DNA of 64,000 nt from Terriglobus albidus (GTDB taxonomy: Bacteria > Acidobacteriota > Terriglobia > Terriglobales > Acidobacteriaceae), in the NCBI RefSeq assembly GCF_008000815.1, contig NZ_CP042806.1, positions 1,054,001 through 1,118,000 of the forward strand, given 5' to 3'. Position numbers and translations under genes: made by a program. Position 1 is the first letter of the stretch; the number at the start of each line of letters is the position of its first letter. Under the pieces are notes generated by a model, which saw only the letters and a list, made by a program, of their open reading frames with translations, did not search any database and had not been told where the DNA came from. Positions 1-7,898 of this stretch are shown one piece after another.

Positions 1-1
1 G

Positions 2-334
2 CTGCTGCTGCAGTATGGCGCTGGAGACTATAACTGCCTGCACCAGGATCTCTATGGCGAGCATGTCTTTCCCATTCAGGTAGCGTTTCTGCTGTCGGAG
101 CCGGGGAGGGATTTTACCGGCGGCGAATTCGTCCTGACCGAGCAGCGCCCAAGGATGCAGAGCCGGGCTGAGGTCGTGCCCCTGCGACAGGGCGATGCGG
201 TTGCTTTCGCTGTTCACCATCGTCCGGTACAGGGTACGCGCGGCAGCTATCGCGTGAATCTCCGGCATGGCGTCAGCCGCCTGCGATCGGGACAACGGTA
301 TACCCTCGGCGTTATCTTTCATGATGCCACATAG
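2..334 (+). CDS. 2OG-Fe(II) oxygenase, C-terminal part (cut by window start)
   Basis: An open frame runs from the window edge to a TAG stop and encodes the last 110 residues of a 2-oxoglutarate/Fe(II)-dependent dioxygenase. The visible part has the HxD iron ligand pair in [12 protein letters not shown], a following strand with [11 protein letters not shown] typical of the prolyl-hydroxylase-like double-stranded beta helix, the distal His in [10 protein letters not shown], and an Arg two strands later that would bind 2-oxoglutarate. The gene lies just upstream of alkB on the same strand, so a joint role in alkylation repair is plausible; substrate cannot be read from the sequence. The stop codon is the first three bases of an inserted palindromic repeat, so the native C-terminus may have been altered. 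Confidence 0.8.
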   Translation: MLLQYGAGDYNCLHQDLYGEHVFPIQVAFLLSEPGRDFTGGEFVLTEQRPRMQSRAEVVPLRQGDAVAFAVHHRPVQGTRGSYRVNLRHGVSRLRSGQRYTLGVIFHDAT

Positions 335-447
335 AGCATTTTCCCTGTTGCTGGGTATCCCGGAAGGGGCGTGCAGCGGCGTTTTCATTGCGGAAAACGC
401 CCATAGATGCGGAAACCCTACACTACACCTACAGGGAAAATGCTCTA
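332..447. repeat. 116-bp MITE-like palindromic element, copy 1
   Basis: The element has 17-bp perfect terminal inverted repeats (TAGAGCATTTTCCCTGT and its complement) and an inner hairpin GGCGTTTTC/GAAAACGCC. A second copy of the same length lies at 16160-16275. It has no coding capacity that looks real. It supplies the stop codon of the upstream oxygenase gene. Confidence 0.8.
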
Positions 448-458
448 GCGTGGTGAGT

Positions 459-545
459 CTAAACTTCGCGACATAAATCATGAACAGCTTTGCCATCCGA
501 AGCGTTGAAAAGCAGGTCCTTCACTACGTTCAGGATGACAAAATT
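459..545. repeat. dispersed intergenic repeat (GCAGGTCCTTCAC family), copy 1
   Basis: The block ending in the GCAGGTCCTTCAC and TTCAGGATGACAA words reappears in reverse complement at 9181-9303. It directly precedes alkB and extends an in-frame reading frame upstream of the true alkB start, which would otherwise give a false N-terminus. Confidence 0.65.
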
Positions 546-584
546 TACGACAAGAACTTCAGACTCAGGACTCTAGCGGAAACC

Positions 585-1238
585 ATGACCCAGCCGCTCT
601 TCCAAACCCAACCTCCGGCGCCGCTACCGAAGAACCTTCTCGGTCCAGGCACGGCAGTGCTTGCCGGCTTTGCGCTTGCTGTAGAGGACGAGTTACTCCC
701 CGCGCTCCAGCGCGTCACCGAACAGTCACCATTTCGCAATATGGTGACGCCGAGCGGATTCCGCATGTCAGTCGCAATGTCGAACTGCGGCGAGCTGGGA
801 TGGGTGACAGATCGCACCGGCTATCGTTATGACCACTTCGATCCGGAGACGAATCGGCCCTGGCCTGAGATGCCTGCGGTGTTCAAAGAACTCGCAACGG
901 GTGCTGCGAACGAGGCAGGCTTTCCAGGGTTCAATCCGGACGCATGTCTCATCAACCGATACGAGCCAGGTTCGAAATTATCGCTGCATCAGGACAAGGA
1001 TGAGCGTGACTATACGCAACCGATTGTCTCGGTCTCGTTAGGCCTTTCTGCGACTTTCCTTTTCGGCGGGCTGAAGCGAACAGACCCGATCCAGCGCATC
1101 CAGGTGATTCATGGCGACGTGCTTGTGTGGGGAGGGCCTGCAAGGCTGCGTTATCACGGCATTGCTCCACTGCGGGATGGCACACATGTGCAGCTTGGCC
1201 CGGTTCGTTACAACCTCACCTTTCGGAAGGCCGGCTGA
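585..1238 (+). CDS. alkB: alpha-ketoglutarate-dependent DNA/RNA dioxygenase AlkB
   Basis: AlkB removes 1-methyladenine and 3-methylcytosine from nucleic acid by oxidative demethylation in the cytoplasm. The 217-residue product is almost the same length as E. coli AlkB. It carries the iron ligands H135, D137 and H191 and the 2-oxoglutarate arginines R208 and R214, each exactly four positions after the E. coli equivalents, plus the substrate-loop region GYRYDHFDP. I chose the ATG at 585 because the open frame upstream is made of a dispersed repeat and not of AlkB sequence. It follows a second 2OG-Fe(II) oxygenase gene on the same strand, separated by inserted repeats. Confidence 0.93.
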   Translation: MTQPLFQTQPPAPLPKNLLGPGTAVLAGFALAVEDELLPALQRVTEQSPFRNMVTPSGFRMSVAMSNCGELGWVTDRTGYRYDHFDPETNRPWPEMPAVFKELATGAANEAGFPGFNPDACLINRYEPGSKLSLHQDKDERDYTQPIVSVSLGLSATFLFGGLKRTDPIQRIQVIHGDVLVWGGPARLRYHGIAPLRDGTHVQLGPVRYNLTFRKAG

Positions 1239-1643
1239 AGACCCCTAACTGCAGAGTTATGGAGGCCCGCGGTTTGTCTTGCTTAAGGGCACGGCTTCAG
1301 CTGTTAAGTCTCCAGACATCCTTTACAGTCGATTTGCTCGCAATTCCCTATAAAGAGCGGTCGTAGTGGCTAGGGAAAGTGGGAAAAGGCCTTTCTTTTT
1401 CCAAGGTTGCGCAGCAACCGCCTTTTCCTGGCCTCTGTTGACCTCACAGGACTTCCGGCACAAAAGTGTAAAGGATGTCATGGAACTGAACAGCTTCAGC
1501 CGTGCCGTAGAAAAACCCGCAAATACGCGGCTTTAGCCGCTGAGGTCAGGTTCAGCCCAAGTGCGATATCCCGTCTCGAATCTTTTGTTTGCTATTTGGT
1601 CTGCATGAAGATCTGGTGACCCGAGGCATCTCCCTCAGCGGCT
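1239..1643. other. intergenic region with decayed repeats
   Basis: I see no convincing gene here. The stretch holds fragments of REP-like sequence (for example GGCTTTAGCCGCTGAGG around 1530) and ends in the left half of the REP palindrome split by the IS1111-type element. Confidence 0.6.
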
Positions 1644-1890
1644 TCTATGAGACGGCTGTATGGGTCAAGTTTTTTCCTTCATAGAGTTTTTGTATTTGCA
1701 GTTGCGGTTGTGTTTTGGATTCATCTCGGGGCTTCTATCCGCACTCGCAGTGAGCCGCTAAGGGACTCGGTGCCTGTTGGGACCCGATGGTGATGAATTG
1801 GGGCTGCTATCTGAAGCACGACCTGTATGGCCCAGCCGCTGAGCGCAGTCACCCGGACACGAGATTGTTCTGCTTTGGCCGATCCGCGGT
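1644..1890 (-). ncRNA. candidate bridge/seek RNA region of the IS1111-type element
   Basis: IS110-family recombinases use a guide RNA made from a non-coding end of the element, and in the IS1111 subgroup it comes from the region after the transposase gene. Here that region is 247 bp and is conserved in the second copy (59978-60224). Placement is by analogy; loops matching the REP target were not folded or matched. Confidence 0.35.
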
Positions 1891-2979
1891 TCAGGCTACG
1901 GTGGCCATTGCAGGTTGAGGGAAGTGTTGGAAGCTCTGTCCGCTGCGCCACATGCTGTGCAACAGGACCGCCAGTTTACGGGCCACCGCCACGATAGCTC
2001 GCTTTTTTGCTCTCTTGCCTCCACTGGATGCCAGCTTGAGGCCCCAGCGACGCAAGGCTGAGTCAGGACCGAAGCGACCCAGGATGTATTGCGCCGACTG
2101 CACCAGCAGACTTCGTAAATATCGGTTGCCGGTCTTGGAGATGCCTAACTCCGGATCCGAGTCCCCCGACTGACTTTGTCCGGGTCGCAGACCGAGCCAC
2201 GCACCTGCGGAACGGTTGCTTGCTATATTGGGCCGGTCCAGCGTGAGTACATACGTGGCCGCCACCACAGGACCCACGCCTGGAACCGTACGCAGCACAC
2301 CGATCTCCGGATACCTGGTACCCAGCTTTTCGATCTGTTCTTCCATACTGTCGATCTGACGGTTCAACGTCGCGATCTGCTCCAACAACGGAACCGCTAC
2401 CGTCGTCAGCACAGACGGAATCGATGCCCGCACCCGCACAGGAAACGACTCGGTGGAACAGGCCGGCAGACGGCCACCGGCGCTTTTGACCAGGCCACGC
2501 AACGCGTTGACCAGCATCGTCCGCGCACGTACTAGCGTAGCCCGCGCCTGGATCAGGTTCAGGTCCTGCTGCCGCTCCATGCTGCGGTGAAGCAGCGGCG
2601 CCAGCAACTTAGGATCAGACGCCGCGAAGCGAGCCAGCTGCTCGGCATCGTTGCGATCGTTCTTCGATTCACTCGAGCTGATCGCCGCGATCTTGCGCGC
2701 ATTGGCCACGATCACCTGATGACCTAAAGACTTGAGCAAACGGCTTACCCACGGAGAGTGCGTGCCGCACTCCAGTGCTATTCGCTGCCGCTCCTCGCCC
2801 TCGAAATGACGTCGGAACGCCGCCTCCGTACTCTGGATACGACCTTCCTCCATCACTTCCTTCCCTGCGTTCAACAGACAGTAGTGGCTGTAACGGTCCC
2901 CTAAATCAAGCCCTACCGTCAGCGCTGGCCTGTCACTCCCCATTTCCTCTAACCACTGCGCTTTGCTAACCTTCTTCAT
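1891..2979 (-). CDS. IS110-family (IS1111 group) transposase, DEDD type
   Basis: The 362-residue recombinase has the N-terminal RuvC-like DEDD domain: D in VGLDLGDRYSH, E in ALECGTHSP, and the NDRNDAEQLARF aspartates. A coiled middle segment follows, and the C-terminal transposase_20 domain has TVPGVGPVVAATYV, a helix-hairpin-helix-like motif, and the serine-rich RPGQSQSGDS stretch. The gene starts with ATG and is preceded by AGGAGAC. The second copy of the protein differs by only two residues (E11K and G39A there), so both are probably active or recently active. Transposition would be guided by an element-encoded RNA. Confidence 0.93.
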   Translation of the reverse strand: MKKVSKAQWLEEMGSDRPALTVGLDLGDRYSHYCLLNAGKEVMEEGRIQSTEAAFRRHFEGEERQRIALECGTHSPWVSRLLKSLGHQVIVANARKIAAISSSESKNDRNDAEQLARFAASDPKLLAPLLHRSMERQQDLNLIQARATLVRARTMLVNALRGLVKSAGGRLPACSTESFPVRVRASIPSVLTTVAVPLLEQIATLNRQIDSMEEQIEKLGTRYPEIGVLRTVPGVGPVVAATYVLTLDRPNIASNRSAGAWLGLRPGQSQSGDSDPELGISKTGNRYLRSLLVQSAQYILGRFGPDSALRRWGLKLASSGGKRAKKRAIVAVARKLAVLLHSMWRSGQSFQHFPQPAMATVA

Positions 2980-3056
2980 CGGCTGGTCTCCTTGAGCACC
3001 CCGAGTGCGTGCGAACAGCTTAGCTGCTTCGCGAGGCCAGCCGTCTCATCCCATCT

Positions 3057-3325
3057 GAAGCCGCTTGCTTTCCATGTTCGACTGCGGCACGGCTGAAGCC
3101 GTGCCTTTAAACAAGACATTCGCACCTGCGGTGCGAAATGGTTGCGCTACGCGCAACGGTTTGAGAGTTTCGCTGAAAGCGATACACCGGAACTAAACGC
3201 ATCCAGCTGATCTTAACAGCGACACCCTAGCTGCTTTGGATCGCCACCCGGTACCGAAGTAATCGGTGATCTGCTAAATGGTCGAAGGCCGTTCGGAGGT
3301 AAGATTTTTCCGTTAATTAACCAGT
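3057..3325. repeat. REP-like palindromes upstream of the ubiquitin-like operon
   Basis: Three short palindromes lie here: GGCACGGCTGAAGCCGTGCC near 3088-3107, GCACCTGCGGTGC and GCGCTACGCGC. The first is followed by TTTAAACAAGAC, a tail shared with copies near 58590 and 61578. I see no gene between the insertion sequence and the promoter at 3326. Confidence 0.6.
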
Positions 3326-3354
3326 TGTCGGGTTACACCAAATCGGATATAACT
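3326..3354 (+). promoter_or_regulatory. sigma-70-type promoter of the ubiquitin-like operon
   Basis: TTGTCG at 3326-3331 and TATAAC at 3349-3354 are separated by 17 bp and end 30 bp before the first start codon of the operon. The match is by eye only. Confidence 0.5.
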
Positions 3355-3384
3355 GGCTCACACTTGAGAACCTAGCGGGCGAGC

Positions 3385-4440
3385 ATGTCTTCGGAGAAGA
3401 TTACTGTCAGCGCTGAAGACATTGATTTGGCTGTGCATGTCTCGGCGCCTGCCGAAATTCCGGCCAAAAAGCAGCCTTCTCCTATTCCCGTCTGGGCCAA
3501 GGCGTGTCTGTGGCTTCTGGTTCCGGTTCTTCCTCTTCTGTGCGTGATCTCGGTCATTCTGCGGATTGCGTTTCGCACGCAGCCGCCGCGGACACGGTAT
3601 GCCCTGGTCTCTCTGCTGGCAACGCTGCTGACGGTAAGCAGTCTGCTGGCGCTGGTCGCAGGGGTAGCGATCTATTCGCTTGTTCCTTTGCCGCCGATGG
3701 TGAACTCTGGTCTGCCCGATCTTGACCAGCGGACTGGCTTCCCCTCGCTGTCTTCGGCTGTAACTCTTTCCAGTGCCGAGGTATCCACTCAGTTGAAGCC
3801 GCTGGTGGTTGTGGTATCGCCGGCCGTTCGGTTCTGGGGACGGGAGGCAGCTTCTGTGGGACTGGGGGCGGGTATGCTGCTCGAGGCAGGACCCGATGGC
3901 TATCTTTTTGCCACGGCCAATCATGTCGTCAGCGGAACGGCCTCGCCCGCCGGTGGAAGCGCTCCGCATGTGATGGTTGCCATGGAAGGTGGGCTCTGGT
4001 CAAAGGCCGACGTGATCGCCACCTGTCCCTCGAACGATATGGCGCTGCTCTGGGTCGAGCGGCACTCCGGCGCTGCAGCTTTCGTGCAGCCTATCGGCAA
4101 GCCGCAGGACGGCGAGCCGATCTTCGTGATCGGTCACCCGGAGGGATTGAAGTACACGCTTAGCAGCGGCATCATCTCCGGCCTGCATCAGGACGTGCTG
4201 CAGATCTCGGCGGCCATCAGTCCGGGTAACAGTGGCGGGCCGGTCTATGACGCGCACGGTGCGCTGCTGGGAGTTGTCAGCTCAAAGTTTGACCGCAACA
4301 ACGATGCCAATGCGGAGAATCTCGGTTTTGCCAACAGTGCCGAGCTGCTGCACAATCCGTCGCTTTGGTCGTTTTATGGAAATGGCCGTCAGAGGCTGGA
4401 ACAGTATTTGAAGGATCTACAGACAAAACAACAGATGTAG
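3385..4440 (+). CDS. membrane-anchored trypsin-like serine protease (S1C/HtrA-like)
   Basis: The 351-residue protein begins with a polar N-terminus, then two hydrophobic segments (about residues 36-62 and 72-100), then a trypsin-fold protease domain. The catalytic triad is readable as H180 (ATANH), D218 (SNDMALL) and S283 (SPGNSGGP). No PDZ domain follows, unlike DegP. It is the first gene of the cluster encoding a ubiquitin-like protein, E1, E2, JAMM protease and RING-like protein, 26 bp before the ubiquitin-like gene. With two membrane segments the protease domain would be on the same side as the N-terminus, probably the cytoplasm, where it could act on tagged proteins. That role is inference. 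Confidence 0.82.
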   Translation: MSSEKITVSAEDIDLAVHVSAPAEIPAKKQPSPIPVWAKACLWLLVPVLPLLCVISVILRIAFRTQPPRTRYALVSLLATLLTVSSLLALVAGVAIYSLVPLPPMVNSGLPDLDQRTGFPSLSSAVTLSSAEVSTQLKPLVVVVSPAVRFWGREAASVGLGAGMLLEAGPDGYLFATANHVVSGTASPAGGSAPHVMVAMEGGLWSKADVIATCPSNDMALLWVERHSGAAAFVQPIGKPQDGEPIFVIGHPEGLKYTLSSGIISGLHQDVLQISAAISPGNSGGPVYDAHGALLGVVSSKFDRNNDANAENLGFANSAELLHNPSLWSFYGNGRQRLEQYLKDLQTKQQM

Positions 4441-4466
4441 TTGAAGAACCTTCCGGGAAGGATGCG

Positions 4467-4736
4467 ATGCCTTACATCAACGTCACCGTCTACGATTCGA
4501 CGGAAAACAAACGCGTTCCAGCTGAGTTACCTGATGATGCTCCGTGCAGCAAGATCGTGACGGTGCTGGTGCAGAAGCTCCAGCTTCCGACCAATGGGCC
4601 GGACGGCGCGCCGCTGAGTTACAAGTTTCATCACAAGAACAGTGGCCGCCAGATCCAGGACAGCCAGACATTGGCCCAGGCCGGTGTGAACGAAGGCGAC
4701 ATCCTGCGGCTGCAGCCGGAGATCACCGCAGGCTGA
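4467..4736 (+). CDS. ubiquitin-like protein (YukD/EsaB-like fold) ending in Ala-Gly
   Basis: The 89-residue protein fits a beta-grasp pattern: a first strand INVTVYDS, a loop with PDDAPCSKIVTVLVQKL matching the ubiquitin helix, YKFHHKNSGRQI, and a final strand GDILRLQPE. It ends EITAG, so a C-terminal glycine is exposed without processing, as expected for a substrate of an E1. The start ATG at 4467 is chosen because GGAAGG lies 5 nt upstream; the longer open frame overlaps the preceding gene. The stop is 5 bp before the E1 start. Bacterial YukD/EsaB proteins have the same fold but usually lack the terminal glycine and an E1 partner; here the E1, E2 and JAMM neighbours argue for a true conjugated modifier. 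Confidence 0.85.
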   Translation: MPYINVTVYDSTENKRVPAELPDDAPCSKIVTVLVQKLQLPTNGPDGAPLSYKFHHKNSGRQIQDSQTLAQAGVNEGDILRLQPEITAG

Positions 4737-4741
4737 ACGCC

Positions 4742-5962
4742 ATGACCGAGACCCTCACCTTACGTACAGAGCTGGAGGAGGACCGGTTCAGCCGCTTCCG
4801 CCTTATCCCCTGGTGGGATCAGGCGAAGATCCAGTCCGCGCGTGTGCTGGTGATCGGTGCAGGCGCGCTCGGGAATGAGATCCTCAAGAACCTGGCCCTG
4901 CTCGGCTTCCTCAATATTGTCATCGTCGATCTCGACTCGATTGAGACCTCGAACCTGTCGCGGTCGGTGCTCTTCCGTGCGTCCGACGTCGGCAGCGCTA
5001 AGGCCGATGCGGCTGCGCGTGGTTATGGCAACCTGCTGCCTGAGGCGACCGTTCTCCCTCTGGCGGCGAATGTGATGCAGGATTGCGGCCTCGGCCTCTT
5101 CGCGTGGGCTGACCTGATCATTGCGGGGCTCGACAATCGCGAGGCCCGCCTCTGGATTAATCGCGCAGCATGGAAGGTCGGCCGACCCTGGATCGATGGC
5201 GCGATCGAGGGCATCAACGGTGTTGCCCGCGTCTTTCTGCCCAACCAGCCGCCTTGCTACGAGTGCACGCTTGGCGAGACCGATTGGGCGATCCTGAACC
5301 GTAGGATGTCCTGCAACCTCCTGCTCCACGAGGCTCAGCCGCAGGGACGTGTGCCGACGACACCGACTATCTCCTCTGTGATTGCGGGCATTCAGGTGCA
5401 GGAACTGGTCAAGGTGCTCCACGGTCTGCCGACGCTTGCCGGCAAGGGGTACGTCTTTGAAGGGCTGCAGCATACCTCTTACGTGACCCAGTACACCGAG
5501 AATCCGGACTGCATGAGTCATGCATCGCTGGAGAACATTGTGGAGCTGGGTGAGAGCTCCAGCGAGATCACCCTGGCGGAGTTGATGCGGCGCGGGCAGG
5601 AGCATCTCGGTGTCAGCGAAACGGTGATTGAGTTCAGCCGGGATATTATCTGGCGCCTGCGCTGTCCTCGTTGCGGCGCGATTGACGATCTCTTTGCTCC
5701 GGTGGGTTCGGTGGACTTCAACCGTGGCCGCTGTCTCGCTTGCAGCCCCGATAGTGCTGAGCCGCAGATGCGCATCGTGGATCTGCTTACCGGTTATCGC
5801 GGTGAACCGGAGCTCGCGGGCCGGACGCTCGATCAGCTTGGCCTTCCGCTCTTTGATGTGTTCACGGTGCGTTCGAACGACTCGGAAGTTAACTATCTGA
5901 TAGCAGGCGATGCCGCGGAGGTTCTTGGTCCGCTGGTGCGGGAGAAGGAGTTTGCCGTATGA
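4742..5962 (+). CDS. E1-like ubiquitin-activating enzyme (ThiF/MoeB fold)
   Basis: The 406-residue protein has a Rossmann-type adenylation domain: nucleotide loop GAGALG at 39-44, DLDSIETSNLSR at 63-74 (the canonical E1 acidic and Asn/Arg signature), DNREAR at 131-136, and PTTPTISS at 205-212. CYEC (172-175) followed by C191 in RRMSC resembles the catalytic-cysteine segment of eukaryotic UBA3-type E1s, so C191 is the candidate thioester residue. A second cysteine set, CPRC at 308-311 and CLAC at 331-334, forms a zinc-ribbon-like C-terminal region. The ATG at 4742 fits the alignment to the E1 family. The last codons overlap the JAMM gene start in an ATGA, so translation is probably coupled. 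It should adenylate and thioester-link the ubiquitin-like protein encoded just upstream. Confidence 0.88.
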   Translation: MTETLTLRTELEEDRFSRFRLIPWWDQAKIQSARVLVIGAGALGNEILKNLALLGFLNIVIVDLDSIETSNLSRSVLFRASDVGSAKADAAARGYGNLLPEATVLPLAANVMQDCGLGLFAWADLIIAGLDNREARLWINRAAWKVGRPWIDGAIEGINGVARVFLPNQPPCYECTLGETDWAILNRRMSCNLLLHEAQPQGRVPTTPTISSVIAGIQVQELVKVLHGLPTLAGKGYVFEGLQHTSYVTQYTENPDCMSHASLENIVELGESSSEITLAELMRRGQEHLGVSETVIEFSRDIIWRLRCPRCGAIDDLFAPVGSVDFNRGRCLACSPDSAEPQMRIVDLLTGYRGEPELAGRTLDQLGLPLFDVFTVRSNDSEVNYLIAGDAAEVLGPLVREKEFAV

Positions 5963-6849
5963 GCAAGAACACCGCTGCGGTTGAGCCAAAGATCGTGATC
6001 GATAGCGAGGTCACGCGCTGCATCCGTCAGCATGCCCGCGCGCATATGAAGACTGAGGTCTGCGGCGTGCTTATCGGCGAGAAGGTGGGAGACGCTGTCC
6101 AGATCCGCGCCTCCATCGAAGCCTCGCAGGCCAGCCAGGGAGGCACGCACGTCACCTTTACCCAGGAGGCCTGGGAGGAGATCTACCGCGTTAAGGACGT
6201 GCGTTATCCGGAGGAACGTATCGTCGGCTGGTATCACTCTCATCCGGGCTTCGGTGTCTTTCTCTCTGAGCACGATCTGTTTATCCAGCAGAACTTCTTC
6301 AACGCTCCCGATCAGGTGGCCTGGGTCTATGACCCTCACACGGACGAAGAGGGCTGCTTCGGCTGGGTGGGTGGTGCGGTTCATCGCATTCACTCGCTGA
6401 CCATCTCTGACCAGAACGGCGACGGTGTGGAACGCACACCGAAGCCGACTGAAATGCAGGTGACGGAAGAAGAGAGTGTCTCGCAGCCGGTTATGCGTGC
6501 AGAGGTTCGGCAGAAGACGCCGGAGTGGATGCGATGGGCGGCCACGGGAATGCTGAGCCTGACCATGTTGGTGGCCGGCTTCGCGGTGTCGTATTTCCTC
6601 TTCCCGCAGATCATTCCCTTTGCGGTCTTTATCGATCCGACTTCAGGCAGGCCGCTGGGAATCCGTGAGGCTCCGGAGCTGTTGCCCTTCCTGCACAAAG
6701 CATTGCTTGCACCGGAATCGTCGGCAGTGCCGACGGGACAGAGTCCGGCTCTTACTGCACCTGCACCTGCGCCTGGTGCTTCGACGGCAGCTCCGCCGCA
6801 GGCGCCTGCCTCGTCCACACCTGCGCCAGCCACTGGGAGGAAGCCATGA
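5959..6849 (+). CDS. membrane-anchored JAMM/MPN+ isopeptidase (deubiquitinase-like)
   Basis: The N-terminal domain of this 296-residue protein is a JAB1/MPN metalloprotease with all ligands: E33 (TEVCGVL), H93 and H95 in HSHP, S103 and D106 in the signature HSHP-x6-SxxD, as in CSN5. A hydrophobic segment follows at about 192-216, then a Pro/Ala-rich tail of about 50 residues. It would remove the ubiquitin-like protein from conjugates at the membrane. The gene overlaps both its neighbours by ATGA junctions, pointing to one transcript with E1 and the FHA gene. A role in cysteine or molybdopterin-type sulfur transfer is less likely because an E2 and a RING-like protein are also present. Confidence 0.87.
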   Translation: MSKNTAAVEPKIVIDSEVTRCIRQHARAHMKTEVCGVLIGEKVGDAVQIRASIEASQASQGGTHVTFTQEAWEEIYRVKDVRYPEERIVGWYHSHPGFGVFLSEHDLFIQQNFFNAPDQVAWVYDPHTDEEGCFGWVGGAVHRIHSLTISDQNGDGVERTPKPTEMQVTEEESVSQPVMRAEVRQKTPEWMRWAATGMLSLTMLVAGFAVSYFLFPQIIPFAVFIDPTSGRPLGIREAPELLPFLHKALLAPESSAVPTGQSPALTAPAPAPGASTAAPPQAPASSTPAPATGRKP

Positions 6850-7898
6850 GCGAACAGCCTGACGACGTGTTGCGTGTTTCGCTGGAAGACCTGGAGACAG
6901 TGCAGGCTGCGCCGCTCGCGGTGGCCTCAACCGAGACTACGGCGGGAGTGAAGAGCTACGGCAGCATCCATGAGCCGGCCGAGCCGGAGGCTCTGGCGAA
7001 AGAGGACGGAAACTTCTTTCTGAAGGCGTGGGTGTATCTGGGAATTGCCGGGTTGGTCGGAGCCCTGGCGGGCTGGGGCATTGCGGAACCCGGCTTTGTA
7101 GATGGTGCTGGCTATCGCTGGGGAAATATCTGGCTCATTCCCATCATCCTGACGCTGATGTGCGTCGGCTTCGGTGCAGCCGAGAGCATCGTAGAGCGCT
7201 CGTTGCGCAAAGCTGCCATCCGGATTGGAATCGCGCTGCCCCTGGGCGTGGTGATGAGCTTCATCTCCGACCGCATTGCCAACATGATTTATGCGATTGG
7301 GCTGGGCTTTTCCGCGGCTGCCGGTGTGCAGACCCACCATAACCCTGTTATCTGGATTGTGCGCGCGATCGCATGGGCATGCCTGGGCGCGGCCGGTGGC
7401 ATCATCTACGGGATTATCGACCGGTCCGGTAAGAAGATCGGCTATGGAGCCCTTGGCGGCGCGATCGGTGCGGCGATTGGCGGCCTGATCTTTGATCCCA
7501 TCTCGTTTGCAACCAAGGGAGGTGCGCCGAGCCGCGCCGTCGGCTTTGCGCTGCTGGGACTTGCCACCGGTGTTGCGATGGGGCTGGTGGAAAGCGCGCT
7601 GAAAGACCGCTGGCTCTATGTCACCTCCGGTCCGCTGGCCGGCAAGCAATTCATTCTCTATAAGCCGCAGACAGTGATTGGAAGCACGCAGACCTGCGAT
7701 ATCTATCTCTTCAAAGATCCCGAGATTTTGCCGCGGCATGCTGTGCTGATGCAGAAGGGGCCGCATATTCATCTCGCCGCCGAAGGAACGGTCTATGTCT
7801 CCGGTCAACCGGTGCGCGGCACGCGGGTACTGGAGAGTGGAGCCATCGTTCAGTTGGGCCGCTATAAGTTCAGGTATCAGGAAAGGACACGCGAATGA
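6846..7898 (+). CDS. polytopic membrane protein with C-terminal FHA domain
   Basis: The 350-residue protein has a polar N-terminus (about 55 residues), then about six or seven hydrophobic segments rich in Gly and Ala between residues 56 and 255, several with glycine-zipper spacing (GALGGAIGAAIGG). The C-terminal part (about 270-345) fits an FHA domain: TVIGSTQTCDIYL, LPRHAVL and a final strand region GAIVQLGRYKFRY. FHA domains bind phosphothreonine peptides, so this protein could recruit phosphorylated partners to the conjugation machinery. It starts in ATGA overlap with the JAMM gene and ends in ATGA overlap with the RING-like gene. No kinase gene was seen in the window. Confidence 0.8.
   Translation: MSEQPDDVLRVSLEDLETVQAAPLAVASTETTAGVKSYGSIHEPAEPEALAKEDGNFFLKAWVYLGIAGLVGALAGWGIAEPGFVDGAGYRWGNIWLIPIILTLMCVGFGAAESIVERSLRKAAIRIGIALPLGVVMSFISDRIANMIYAIGLGFSAAAGVQTHHNPVIWIVRAIAWACLGAAGGIIYGIIDRSGKKIGYGALGGAIGAAIGGLIFDPISFATKGGAPSRAVGFALLGLATGVAMGLVESALKDRWLYVTSGPLAGKQFILYKPQTVIGSTQTCDIYLFKDPEILPRHAVLMQKGPHIHLAAEGTVYVSGQPVRGTRVLESGAIVQLGRYKFRYQERTRE

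Larger units (their letters stand above)
1644..3056 (-). mobile_element. IS110-family (IS1111-type) insertion sequence, copy 1
   Basis: The 1413-bp element was delimited by comparison with the second copy at 58812-60224, which lies in the opposite orientation. It has 12-bp perfect subterminal inverted repeats (ATGAGACGGCTG) placed 3 nt from one tip and 7 nt from the other, the arrangement known for the IS1111 subgroup. No target duplication is seen. The flanks CTCAGCGGCT and GAAGCCGCTT are the two halves of a REP palindrome that is intact at 58558-58577. The non-coding part is short (77 bp) before the transposase and long (247 bp) after it, again as in IS1111. Confidence 0.88.

Noticed and set aside
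333-476. Short open frame through the 116-bp element
   Set aside because: The same peptide appears wherever the repeat occurs; it is repeat sequence and not a gene.
480-584. N-terminal extension of AlkB
   Set aside because: The codons come from a dispersed repeat also found at 9181-9303, and AlkB length and residue spacing fit ATG 585.
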